From positions 1 through 21,802 of the forward strand of contig SFIQ01000029.1 of the NCBI GenBank assembly GCA_004555265.1: 21,802 nt of DNA, read 5' to 3'. A program made the translations under genes and the position numbers. Below are positions 14,206 to 21,462 of this stretch, in pieces. The stretch is from Ruminococcus sp. GTDB taxonomy: Bacteria > Bacillota > Clostridia > Oscillospirales > Acutalibacteraceae. Numbering within the stretch: the stretch's first letter is position 1; each line of letters begins with the position of its first letter. Under the pieces are notes generated by a model, which was given only the letters and a program-made list of their open reading frames with translations, had not been told where the DNA came from and searched no databases.

Positions 14206-14234
14206 ATTATACCACAAAGTTCTACAAAAATCAA
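14206..14234 (-). promoter_or_regulatory. Promoter of the toxin mRNA
   Basis: On the minus strand, -35 TTGATT (14234-14229), a 17-base spacer, and consensus -10 TATAAT (14211-14206). Confidence 0.7.
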
Positions 14235-14263
14235 TATCTGACATAATATGTAAAAAACAAATC

Positions 14264-14292
14264 TTGCAAAGTTAAAATAATAATGCTATAAT
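14264..14292 (+). promoter_or_regulatory. Outward-facing promoter at the right island end
   Basis: TTGCAA (14264-14269), a 17-base spacer, and TATAAT (14287-14292). It reads through the right GTGCGAA pair and the attachment repeat to the terminator at 14419-14453. In a circular form it would read across the joined ends into the left part of the island. Confidence 0.65.
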
Positions 14293-14300
14293 ATATCTGC

Positions 14301-14320
14301 AGTGCGAAAGCGGTGCGAAC
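14301..14320 (+). repeat. Paired GTGCGAA motif, right end of the island
   Basis: GTGCGAA occurs at 14302 and 14313, 11 bases apart, in the same orientation and spacing as at 12381-12400. It lies 45 bases inside the right attachment repeat. Confidence 0.7.
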
Positions 14321-14365
14321 AAGTATTATATGCATAATTAAGTATTATATATCAATGAAACACAG

Positions 14366-14416
14366 TGGGTCTGCAAAACCCTGATCCCCGGTTCAAATCC
14401 GGGTGTCGCCTCCAAA
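14366..14416 (+). pseudogene. tRNA-Cys 3' fragment, right attachment site
   Basis: Contains the anticodon arm through CCA of tRNA-Cys with no 5' half, so it cannot fold as a tRNA. It is identical to 12225-12275. It is probably the original chromosomal end of the tRNA gene, displaced when the island entered; the terminator that follows would be the original one. Confidence 0.92.
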
Positions 14417-14418
14417 CA

Positions 14419-14453
14419 AAAAGACACGCGAAAGTGTGTCTTTTTCTTTTTTT
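14419..14453 (+). terminator. Terminator after the tRNA-Cys fragment
   Basis: The stem AAAAGACAC/GTGTCTTTT (14419-14427 with 14436-14444) is followed by a long T-rich tail. It is likely the ancestral terminator of the tRNA operon. Confidence 0.85.
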
Positions 14454-14624
14454 CGCCGGCGGAAAGGATAATCCACAGCTCGGGGTTTATATCCCCCCCA
14501 ATTTGTCCTTCTGTGCAAGGCGAAGAATTCCAAATCACCAAAAATGAAAAACTGCCATACGCCCGTCGGCCACCGAAATTCTCCCGCCGATTTTGCATTC
14601 TCTCTTTTCTTTTTGCGTAAAATT

Positions 14625-14633
14625 TGCTATACT
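14625..14633 (+). promoter_or_regulatory. Possible extended -10 promoter for uppP
   Basis: TGCTATACT gives an extended -10 (TG, one base, TATACT) about 70 bases before uppP. No good -35 is seen. The rest of 14454-14704 holds a worn trace of the polar inverted repeat (about 14498-14531, GTCCTTCTG...GGCGAAGAAT) and nothing else recognisable. Confidence 0.4.
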
Positions 14634-14704
14634 GTATTCTACAATGGAAAAATTTCGGAAAATCCGTTGCAAAACAGGTAAAAATGACCTTGCGGAGGTA
14701 CAAT

Positions 14705-15538
14705 ATGCTTGAAATTTTAAAAGCGATTATTTTGGGGATTGTCGAGGGCGTGACCGAATGGTTGCCCATAAGCAGTACGGGCCATATGATTTTGGTCGAT
14801 GAATTTCTGCATTTGCAAGTTTCCGAAGAATTTCGGAGTATGTTCTTGGTGGTCATTCAACTCGGCGCGATTTTGGCGGTCGTTCTGCTGTTTTGGAAGA
14901 AACTGTGGCCGTTCGGTATACAGGACAAAAAACTCCTGATTAAAAAACCGATTTTCACGATGTGGTTTAAGGTGCTCGTTTCCTGCGTGCCTGCCGCCGT
15001 GGTGGGGCTGTTGTTCGACGAAAAGTTAGAAGAATGGTTTTACAACTGGCAAACGGTTTCCATTATGCTGATTTTGGTCGGCGTCTGCTTTATCATTATC
15101 GAGAATGTCAACAAAAAGAAAACACCGAAAATCCATTCGATTGCGGAAATCACGTACCCTGTGGCGTTATACATCGGGCTTTTTCAACTGATTGCCGCCG
15201 TGTTCCCGGGCACTTCGCGTTCGGGCGCAACCATTCTCGGCGCGTTGCTGTTGGGCGTGTCGCGTACCGTTGCGGCGGAATACACCTTTTTCCTTGCCGT
15301 GCCCGTGATGTTCGGGGCGAGCGCGCTGAAACTTTTGAAATACGGCTTTGCGTATTCGGGGCAAGAACTCGCGATTTTGGCGGTCGGCATGGTGACGGCG
15401 TTTGCCGTGTCGATTTTCGTCATTAAATTCTTGATGGGCTACATCAAAAAGCACGATTTCAAGGTGTTCGGGTGGTACAGAATTGCCCTCGGTGCGGTGG
15501 TGATTGCGTATTTTGCCATTTCTGCGCTGATGGCGTAA
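14705..15538 (+). CDS. uppP: Undecaprenyl-diphosphatase UppP (BacA type)
   Basis: UppP is an integral membrane enzyme that removes one phosphate from undecaprenyl diphosphate, recycling the lipid carrier of cell-wall synthesis. It also gives some bacitracin tolerance. The 277-residue length is normal. Both signature motifs are present: EGVTEWLPISSTGH (Glu14, Glu17, His27) and PGTSRSG (168-174). About eight hydrophobic segments are seen. I chose ATG 14705 for its GGAGG site 6 bases upstream; the frame is open further upstream but has no ribosome site there. The TPR-Sua5 gene follows after 22 bases. Confidence 0.96.
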   Translation: MLEILKAIILGIVEGVTEWLPISSTGHMILVDEFLHLQVSEEFRSMFLVVIQLGAILAVVLLFWKKLWPFGIQDKKLLIKKPIFTMWFKVLVSCVPAAVVGLLFDEKLEEWFYNWQTVSIMLILVGVCFIIIENVNKKKTPKIHSIAEITYPVALYIGLFQLIAAVFPGTSRSGATILGALLLGVSRTVAAEYTFFLAVPVMFGASALKLLKYGFAYSGQELAILAVGMVTAFAVSIFVIKFLMGYIKKHDFKVFGWYRIALGAVVIAYFAISALMA

Positions 15539-15560
15539 GGGCATTCGGGGGAGAAGGACG

Positions 15561-17483
15561 ATGAAACTGGCGCGCTTTTATCTGCACCATAAATTTTTGT
15601 ATTATTTTCTTTGGTGGCTGACTTTAACCGTGATTGGCTGTCTGCCGATTTTTCTTGTGAGGGATGAATTCCTATCCAATGCACTCCGTTACGGGCTTTT
15701 GTGTGTTGGGATTATCGGTATGCTCTTTGCGGAACTGAAAGTGCAAACACTTACCAAACTGCTGACACAGCAGTGTGACCCCGTGGCGTATTTGCAACAG
15801 TCGGATTTTCTGCTTGCAGGATTGGACTTGTCCAAAAAAATCACAAACGGGTATCGCAATGCAGAGTGTGTGACGCTGTTAATTAACCGAAATGCGGCAT
15901 TTTGTGATTTAGGGCGGTTTGAAGAGGCAACCGAAATTTTTCGATTTTTGCAAAACTGCGCGGGGAACAGGCTTTCACCTGTGCAAATGGCGGCGATATA
16001 CCACAACTTGGCATATATTTCGGCACAGCGAGGCGATATGTCTTTTGCCGAATACTACGCCGCCGAGGAACGCGCCGCGTGGAAAAAATGGAAGCCCATC
16101 GCAAAATCCGTAAAAGCGCAACGGTGGCTTGCCGAGACCGGAACGGCGGCGATGCTTTTACAAAAGCAAGGGAAAGTTTCCGAAGCGTTGGCGTTGTATA
16201 CGCAAATGGAGCAATTTTTGCAAACGCAGAAAAAGCCTGTCATACGAGAACAGGTTGGTACGGCGTTTGAAGCGGGTGCGTTGTATTTTCAACTCAAAAA
16301 GTACAGTGAAGCCGCACCGCGTTTGCAGTTCGCTTTTGAAAACGGCGGCACAACCGTTTACCGCGTCAAAGCGGCGGCCAAAGCGGCGGAGATGTTCAGG
16401 CAATGCAGACACGAACGTATAAAATACAGGAATAATACAATGAAAACCGAAGTTTTATCCGCCTATACAGACGGGCTGAAATTGCATACAGAAAACATTG
16501 CCCGCGCGGCAAAATTGCTTGCGGCGGGCGAGGTAGTTGCCGTGCCGACCGAAACGGTCTACGGGCTTGCGGCGAATGCCTATGACGAAACGGCTGTCCG
16601 CAAAATATTCTCGGCAAAAGGCAGACCGCAGGACAATCCCTTGATTGTGCACATTGCAGATTTTCGGGATATTTACGATTTGGTGGACGAAGTGCCCGTA
16701 ACGGCAAAAAAACTTGCCGACGCCTTTTGGCCGGGCCCTTTAACCGTGATTTTGCCGAAAAGCGACAAAATCCCCGACGCGGTTTCTGCGGGACTTGCGA
16801 CGGTCGCGGTGCGTTATCCCGCGCACCCCGTGGCGCAGGCGGTCATTCAAGCGTGCGGCGTGCCGCTTGCCGCCCCAAGCGCCAACCGTTCGGGCAGTCC
16901 CAGCCCCACCAACGCAAAATATGTATTGGACGATATGGACGGGCGCATTCCGCTGATTTTGGACGGCGGCGGCAGTCAGGTCGGTGTGGAATCCACCGTT
17001 GTTACCCTTGCAACCGAAGTGCCGCGCGTTTTGCGTCCCGGCGGGGTTACGGTAGAACAGTTGCGCGAGGTGCTTGGCGAAGTCGAGGTGGACGACGCGG
17101 TACTCCACCAATTAAAAGCAGGCGAAACCGCCGCGTCTCCGGGGATGAAATACAAGCACTACGCCCCGAAAGCCGATATTACGATTGTGCGCGGCAGTTT
17201 TTCGCAGTTTCAGGAATTTGTGAAAGGCAAAGACGCATTTGTGCTGGTGTTCGCCGGCGAGGAAAACCATTTCGACCGTGCCGTGACCTACGGGCGTGCC
17301 GACGATGACCGCGCACAGGCAAATCGCCTGTTCGACGCGCTTCGGGAACTCGACGAACAGGGCGCAAAAACCGTGTATGCGCGTTGTCCTGCGCTTTCGG
17401 GCGTGGGGTTGGCGGTGTATAACCGCCTCATTCGCGCCGCGGGCTTTCACCTTGTGGATTTGAAAGAGGAACGAAATGGATAA
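15561..17483 (+). CDS. sua5: TPR-type membrane protein fused in frame to threonylcarbamoyl-AMP synthase (Sua5)
   Basis: This 640-residue frame joins two unrelated proteins. Residues 1 to about 285 have two membrane segments (about 13-33 and 42-60) and helical repeats of TPR type (for example NAAFCDLGRFEEATEIF, HNLAYISAQRGDMSFAEYY). Residues 294-640 are a complete Sua5. It has the YrdC domain with PTETVYGL (329-336), KGRPQDNPL (Lys353, Arg355) and APSANRSGSPSPTN, and the Sua5 C-terminal domain after SPGMKYKHYAP. Sua5 makes threonylcarbamoyl-AMP from threonine, bicarbonate and ATP for the t6A37 base of ANN-reading tRNAs. The junction keeps a start site, ATG 16440 with AGGA 8 bases upstream, so Sua5 may also be made alone. 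One frame over, a TAA at 16431-16433 would end the TPR part. Its stop overlaps nfo by 8 bases. Confidence 0.85.
   Translation: MKLARFYLHHKFLYYFLWWLTLTVIGCLPIFLVRDEFLSNALRYGLLCVGIIGMLFAELKVQTLTKLLTQQCDPVAYLQQSDFLLAGLDLSKKITNGYRNAECVTLLINRNAAFCDLGRFEEATEIFRFLQNCAGNRLSPVQMAAIYHNLAYISAQRGDMSFAEYYAAEERAAWKKWKPIAKSVKAQRWLAETGTAAMLLQKQGKVSEALALYTQMEQFLQTQKKPVIREQVGTAFEAGALYFQLKKYSEAAPRLQFAFENGGTTVYRVKAAAKAAEMFRQCRHERIKYRNNTMKTEVLSAYTDGLKLHTENIARAAKLLAAGEVVAVPTETVYGLAANAYDETAVRKIFSAKGRPQDNPLIVHIADFRDIYDLVDEVPVTAKKLADAFWPGPLTVILPKSDKIPDAVSAGLATVAVRYPAHPVAQAVIQACGVPLAAPSANRSGSPSPTNAKYVLDDMDGRIPLILDGGGSQVGVESTVVTLATEVPRVLRPGGVTVEQLREVLGEVEVDDAVLHQLKAGETAASPGMKYKHYAPKADITIVRGSFSQFQEFVKGKDAFVLVFAGEENHFDRAVTYGRADDDRAQANRLFDALRELDEQGAKTVYARCPALSGVGLAVYNRLIRAAGFHLVDLKEERNG
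16428..16442 (+). promoter_or_regulatory. Internal ribosome site and start codon of the Sua5 part
   Basis: AGGA (16428-16431), 8 bases, then ATG 16440. The protein from here is 347 residues, the usual Sua5 length. This suggests that the two genes were once separate and overlapping or adjacent. Confidence 0.6.
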
Positions 17484-18321
17484 TTCTATCGCTTTGGGCG
17501 CGCATCTCTCCCCAGCCAAAGGCTTTTTGAAAATGGGCGAGGAGGCAAAGGGCGCGGGCATGCAGACGATGCAGTTTTTCCTGCGCAATCCCCGCGGCGC
17601 TAAGGCGAAAGCCTTTGATGAAACAGACTGTGCCGCCTTGCGCGAATTTTTACGGGAAAACGAGTTCGCCCCCGTCATTGCCCACGCGCCGTATACGCTA
17701 AACCCCTGTTCGCCCGATCGGCATATCCGCGAATTGGCAGAGGAAATGTGCGGCGACGATTTAAACCGAATGGCGCATCTGCCCGGAAACCTTTATAATT
17801 TTCATCCGGGCTCGCGGCTTTCGCAGGATTTGGAAACGGCAATCGACCAAATTGCCGCCATGCTCAACCGCTTGGTGTCCTCCGACAGCCCGACGGTTGT
17901 GCTGTTGGAAACGATGGCGGGCAAAGGGAGCGAGGTCGGGCGCGATTTCACGGAATTGCGCGCAATTCTCGACCGCGTCAACTGCCCCGAAAAAATCGGC
18001 GTATGCTTTGACACCTGCCATGTTTGGGACGCGGGCTACAACATCAAAGACGATTTGGACGGCGTGCTGACGGAATTTGACCGCGTGATTGGTTTAAACC
18101 GCTTGTATGCCGTGCACCTAAATGACAGTTTGAACCCCTGCGGCAGTCACAAAGACCGCCACGCGCTTTTGGGGCAAGGGGAAATCGGCTTTGACGCGCT
18201 GTTGCGCGCGGTTACGCACCCCGCGCTTTGCGCCTTGCCGTTCACCTTGGAAACCCCGACCGACACCGCAGGCCACGCGGCGGAAATTGCCGCCTTGCGC
18301 CGCGCAATGGGGGAAGAATAA
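17476..18321 (+). CDS. nfo: Endonuclease IV (AP endonuclease, Nfo)
   Basis: Nfo cuts DNA 5' to abasic sites in base excision repair. The 281-residue length is normal. All nine zinc ligands known from E. coli Nfo have counterparts: His70, His110 (in NFHPGS), Glu145 (LLETMAGKGSEVG), Asp179 and His182 (FDTCHVWDAGY), His214 (HLNDS), Asp227 and His229 (SHKDRHALLGQGEIG), and Glu259 (LETP). The start overlaps the sua5 end by 8 bases, with GAGGA upstream, so it is in the uppP-sua5 operon. No hairpin-plus-T terminator follows; repeats begin 13 bases after the stop. Confidence 0.95.
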   Translation: MDNSIALGAHLSPAKGFLKMGEEAKGAGMQTMQFFLRNPRGAKAKAFDETDCAALREFLRENEFAPVIAHAPYTLNPCSPDRHIRELAEEMCGDDLNRMAHLPGNLYNFHPGSRLSQDLETAIDQIAAMLNRLVSSDSPTVVLLETMAGKGSEVGRDFTELRAILDRVNCPEKIGVCFDTCHVWDAGYNIKDDLDGVLTEFDRVIGLNRLYAVHLNDSLNPCGSHKDRHALLGQGEIGFDALLRAVTHPALCALPFTLETPTDTAGHAAEIAALRRAMGEE

Positions 18322-18334
18322 AGATTTTTTACAT

Positions 18335-18426
18335 TGTCATCCTGCGCGATAGCGAAGGATCTCAAATAGCACAAAATAAAACTATTATACGACATGAGAT
18401 TCTTCGGCTATCGCCTCAGAATGACA
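18335..18426. repeat. Polar inverted-repeat element, copy 3
   Basis: Starts with the TCCT-side arm TGTCATCCTGCGCGATAGCG and ends CCTCAGAATGACA; same orientation as copy 2. The arm reads GCGCGATAGCG here, a variant also seen inverted at 21218-21230. Confidence 0.85.
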
Positions 18427-18563
18427 AGCGGGCGAGCGAACACAGTTCGCCTCTACAACCCGTAGGGAACGGTCTTGACCGTTCCGCAAAATTACATCAA
18501 AATCGACGGGCGGGCGTGGAAACCCGCCCCTACAAGCAGGCGCGCGATGCACGCCCCTACAAA
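18335..18563. repeat. Repeat cluster between nfo and coaE
   Basis: One long polar inverted repeat (18335-18426) is followed by GTAGGG-family hairpins with GAAC/GTTC (about 18433-18450), AACGGTC/GACCGTT (18462-18487), GGGCGTGGAAACCC (18508-18536) and GGCGCGCGATGCACGCCC (18537-18563) arms. They fill the spacer to within 28 bases of coaE. I see no promoter in it. Confidence 0.85.
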
Positions 18564-18590
18564 TTCCAAAATCCGAACGGAGGCGAGCAT

Positions 18591-19105
18591 ATGGAAATTA
18601 TCGGCATTACCGGGCAAACGGGTGCGGGCAAAAGCACCGTTTGTAAGGCGCTCGCCGCGCGCGGATACCACCATATTGACGCCGACACCTTGGCGAAATC
18701 GCTCTATCAAACAGGCGCGCCGATTTTAACGGAATTGCAATCGGCTTTCGGTAGTCAAATTTTAACTATCGACGGTGAACTCGACAAAAAAGCCCTTGCC
18801 GCCGCCGCATCGCGATACTTTGCGAACAACGCAAGTTGGGCACAAAAGCGGTTATAATAGATGCGATAGCCTTATTTGAAAGCGGCGAAAACGCACTTTG
18901 CGACCGCACGGTCGGCGTTGTAGCGCCTGAGGAAATTCGCTTACAGCGCATTATGGCGCGAGACAATCTGACAAAAGCAGAAGCCCTTTTGCGTATTCGC
19001 GCGCAAAAGGACGAGGATTTCTATAAAACGCACTGCGACGCGGTGCTTCGCAATTATCCGCCCTTTTCCTTAGAGGCGGAGATACAAAGGATTTTTCCGC
19101 TATGA
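18591..19105 (+). pseudogene. coaE: Dephospho-CoA kinase, split by an internal deletion and frameshift
   Basis: CoaE performs the last step of coenzyme A synthesis, phosphorylating dephospho-CoA. The start has a GGAGG site 7 bases upstream. The first frame (18591-18857) has the P-loop GQTGAGKST (8-16), HIDADTLAKS and DKKALAAAASRYFANN, then runs into a stop. The second frame resumes at about 18839 with GTKAVIIDAIALFESG and VVAPEEIRLQRIMARDNLTKAEA and ends at 19105. Compared with family members, about 30 residues are missing between the two parts, including the usual LNALTHP region. The loss is therefore more than a one-base shift. The gene is normally essential, so an intact copy elsewhere or an assembly fault must be considered. 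The stop overlaps the next start by 4 bases (ATGA). Confidence 0.85.
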
Positions 19106-19695
19106 ACAAACGAAAGTGTGTTGCCACCCTGAAATTCGCGGCGATGGTCGCCGTGATAATCCTGTTGATTTTTACCGCCGTCTTTTTTGCGGGGCGGGGG
19201 ATTCTTCGCACGCTGTACCCGTTGGATTATATCGAAACGGTTGACCAATACGCCGAAGAATACAGCGTGCCGCGCGTGCTTTTGTTTGCCGTGATACATA
19301 CGGAAAGCGGCTTTCAGCCCGACGCGGTATCGTCCGCGGGAGCAATGGGCTTGACGCAAATCACGCCCGAAACCTTTCATTGGCTCCAAACCAAAACGGG
19401 CGAAACGCTTCCCGATGAAGCGCTGTTTGCACCCGAAACCGCCATTCGCTACGGGGCGCTGTTTTACAGCCTGTTGCTCACGGAGTTTGACAACGATTGG
19501 TTTACCGCCGTTGCCGCCTATCATGCGGGGCGCGGGCAGGTGAATATTTGGCTTTCTAATCCCGAATATTCCGCCGACGGCAAAACGCTGGACACAATCC
19601 CGTCCAAAGACACGAATCACTATGTCCACAAGGTCTTCCGGGCCGTAGAAGTATATTATAATCTCTATGAAAAGGAGTTTGCAGACAATGTCTAA
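19102..19695 (+). CDS. Membrane-anchored lytic transglycosylase (SLT domain)
   Basis: This 197-residue protein has an N-terminal membrane anchor (about residues 11-30) followed by a soluble transglycosylase domain of the Slt70 type. The catalytic glutamate is Glu68 in HTESGF. The family motifs SSAGAMGLTQITPET (77-91) and AAYHAGRGQV follow. It would cleave peptidoglycan between MurNAc and GlcNAc at the outer face of the membrane, for example during wall growth. An AAAGGA site lies upstream. It overlaps the coaE end by 4 bases and the M18 start by 8 bases. Confidence 0.93.
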   Translation: MNKRKCVATLKFAAMVAVIILLIFTAVFFAGRGILRTLYPLDYIETVDQYAEEYSVPRVLLFAVIHTESGFQPDAVSSAGAMGLTQITPETFHWLQTKTGETLPDEALFAPETAIRYGALFYSLLLTEFDNDWFTAVAAYHAGRGQVNIWLSNPEYSADGKTLDTIPSKDTNHYVHKVFRAVEVYYNLYEKEFADNV

Positions 19696-21094
19696 CGAAA
19701 AAAGTCAGGTAGAAGTCCTGAAAGAAAAATTGTTTTATGACCGCAAAAACGCGGCAAAAGCCTGCTCTGCCGACGAAGTCGCGGCGGCAGACGCATTTTG
19801 CGAGGGTTACAAAGCGTTTTTGAACCGCGCCAAAACCGAGCGCGAAGCGACGGCGTATACCGTGCAAAAAGCACAAAGCCTCGGCTTTGTGCCTTTTGAC
19901 CGCGACAAAAAATATGCGCCCGGTGAAAAAGTCTATTTTAACAACCGCGGCAAAAGCGTTATTTTGGCGGTGATCGGCAAAAAGCCGCTGACGGCGGGCG
20001 TGCGCCTTTCGGCGGCGCATATTGACTCGCCGCGCCTCGACTTAAAGCAAAATCCGCTGTATGAGGACAGCGAAATGGCGCTGTTCAAAACGCATTATTA
20101 CGGCGGCATCAAAAAATACCAATGGACCAGTATTCCGCTGTCTTTGCACGGCGTGGTTGTCAAAAAAGACGGCACTTCGGTGACGGTCAACATCGGCGAG
20201 GACGAAAACGACCCGCAGTTTGTGGTGACGGATTTGTTGCCGCATTTAGCCGCCGAGCAAATGAAACGCACGCTCTCGGACGGCATACGCGGCGAGGAAC
20301 TGAATATTTTGGTCGGCAGTCGCCCGTTCTCGTCGGACGAGGGCGCCGAGCAGGTGAAACTGAATATTCTCCATATCCTCTTCGAGAAATACGGCATGAC
20401 GGAAAGCGACTTTTTAAGCGCCGAATTGGAGGCTGTGCCCGCGTTCGCGGCGCGGGATATCGGGCTTGACCGCAGTATGATCGGCGCTTACGGTCACGAT
20501 GACCGCGTGTGCGCGTATCCGGCGGCAGAGGCGATTTTTGCCGTAGAAAATCCCGAATACACCGCGGTGACCTGCCTTACGGACAAAGAGGAAATCGGCT
20601 CGGAGGGCAACACGGGATTAAATTCCTCGTATCTCAAATATTTCATTGCGGATTTGGCAAAGGCGAACGGCGAAAATTACCACACCGTTTTGCGCAACAC
20701 GCATTGCCTGTCGGCAGATGTCAACGCGGCGTTTGACCCGACCTTCCCCGATGTTTCCGAGCGGATGAACGCTTCATTTCTCAACGGGGGCGTGGCGATT
20801 ATGAAGTACACGGGTGCACGCGGCAAAAGCGGGACTTCGGACGCTTCCGCGGAGTTTATGGCGAAGGTGCGCGCGCTGTTAGACGGCAACGATATTGTAT
20901 GGCAGAGCTGCGAACTCGGCAAAGTGGACGCAGGCGGTGGCGGCACGGTCGCGATGTACCTTGCGGCGCTTGATATTGATGTGGTTGACCTCGGCGTACC
21001 GGTGCTTTCGATGCATTCCCCGTTTGAGGTCGTCTCCAAGTTGGATGTCTATATGGCTTTCCGCGCCTTCAAAGCGTTTTTTGAGGAAAAGTAA
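19688..21094 (+). CDS. M18 family aminopeptidase
   Basis: A 468-residue cytosolic zinc aminopeptidase of family M18 (aspartyl aminopeptidase-like). Recognisable parts are AAHIDSPRLDLK (His111, Asp113 as metal and catalytic residues), TDKEEIGSEG (Asp299, Glu301, Glu302) and SMHSPFEVVSKLD (His443) near the end. Length is normal. I chose ATG 19688, which has AAAGGAG 10 bases before it; an in-frame ATG at 19667 lies before that site and is unlikely. It overlaps the transglycosylase gene by 8 bases and is the last gene of the plus-strand run. Confidence 0.93.
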   Translation: MSNEKSQVEVLKEKLFYDRKNAAKACSADEVAAADAFCEGYKAFLNRAKTEREATAYTVQKAQSLGFVPFDRDKKYAPGEKVYFNNRGKSVILAVIGKKPLTAGVRLSAAHIDSPRLDLKQNPLYEDSEMALFKTHYYGGIKKYQWTSIPLSLHGVVVKKDGTSVTVNIGEDENDPQFVVTDLLPHLAAEQMKRTLSDGIRGEELNILVGSRPFSSDEGAEQVKLNILHILFEKYGMTESDFLSAELEAVPAFAARDIGLDRSMIGAYGHDDRVCAYPAAEAIFAVENPEYTAVTCLTDKEEIGSEGNTGLNSSYLKYFIADLAKANGENYHTVLRNTHCLSADVNAAFDPTFPDVSERMNASFLNGGVAIMKYTGARGKSGTSDASAEFMAKVRALLDGNDIVWQSCELGKVDAGGGGTVAMYLAALDIDVVDLGVPVLSMHSPFEVVSKLDVYMAFRAFKAFFEEK

Positions 21095-21146
21095 AAATTG
21101 GGGTTTGTATAACAAACCGTAGGGGCGGTCGACCCGGCCGCCCGCT

Positions 21147-21235
21147 TGTCATTCTGAGCCGTTCGGCGAAGAATCTCATATCGGATCTTTTTATTTTGTG
21201 CTATTGGAGATCCTTCGCTATCGCGCAGGATGACA
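21147..21235. repeat. Polar inverted-repeat element, copy 4
   Basis: Starts TGTCATTCTGAGCCGTTCGG and ends GCGCAGGATGACA; same orientation as copy 1. Confidence 0.85.
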
Positions 21236-21370
21236 ATTGGGGTTTGTCTCTCCAACCGTAGGGGCGGGTTTCCACGCCCGCCCGTGCATTTGATGTGACT
21301 TTGCGGAACGACACTTAGGTCGTTCCCTACAATTCGTAGGGGCGAACTGTGTTCGCCCGACAAAAAGCGA

Positions 21371-21462
21371 TGTCATTTCGCGGAACCGATAGGCGAAGAA
21401 TCCCGTTTCGCACCTTTTACACTTTGCACTGTTTGAGATCCTTCGCTTCGCTCAGGATGACA
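21371..21462. repeat. Polar inverted-repeat element, copy 5 (hybrid left arm)
   Basis: The right arm is typical (GAGATCCTTCGCTTCGCTC then AGGATGACA). The left end reads TGTCATTTCGCGGAACCGAT, merging into the hairpin family. The same left end recurs alone at 21599 joined to an AACGGTC hairpin. Confidence 0.75.

Larger units (their letters stand above)
12225..14416. mobile_element. tRNA-Cys-integrated AT-rich island without an integrase
   Basis: A 51-bp perfect direct repeat (12225-12275 and 14366-14416) bounds a segment of net 2,141 bp. This is the usual trace of site-specific integration by a tyrosine recombinase into a tRNA 3' end. The interior is strikingly AT-rich compared with the genes on both sides. 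Contents from left to right: a terminator, a promoter, a paired GTGCGAA motif, a long AT-rich spacer, an FxLYD-like membrane protein gene, a type I toxin-antitoxin candidate, an outward promoter, and a second paired GTGCGAA motif. No integrase, excisionase or relaxase is visible. It may be a decayed island or one mobilised in trans. Confidence 0.85.

Noticed and set aside
18820..18860. Programmed frameshifting or an intron in coaE
   Set aside because: About 30 conserved residues are absent from the DNA and no inserted sequence is present, so a deletion fits better.
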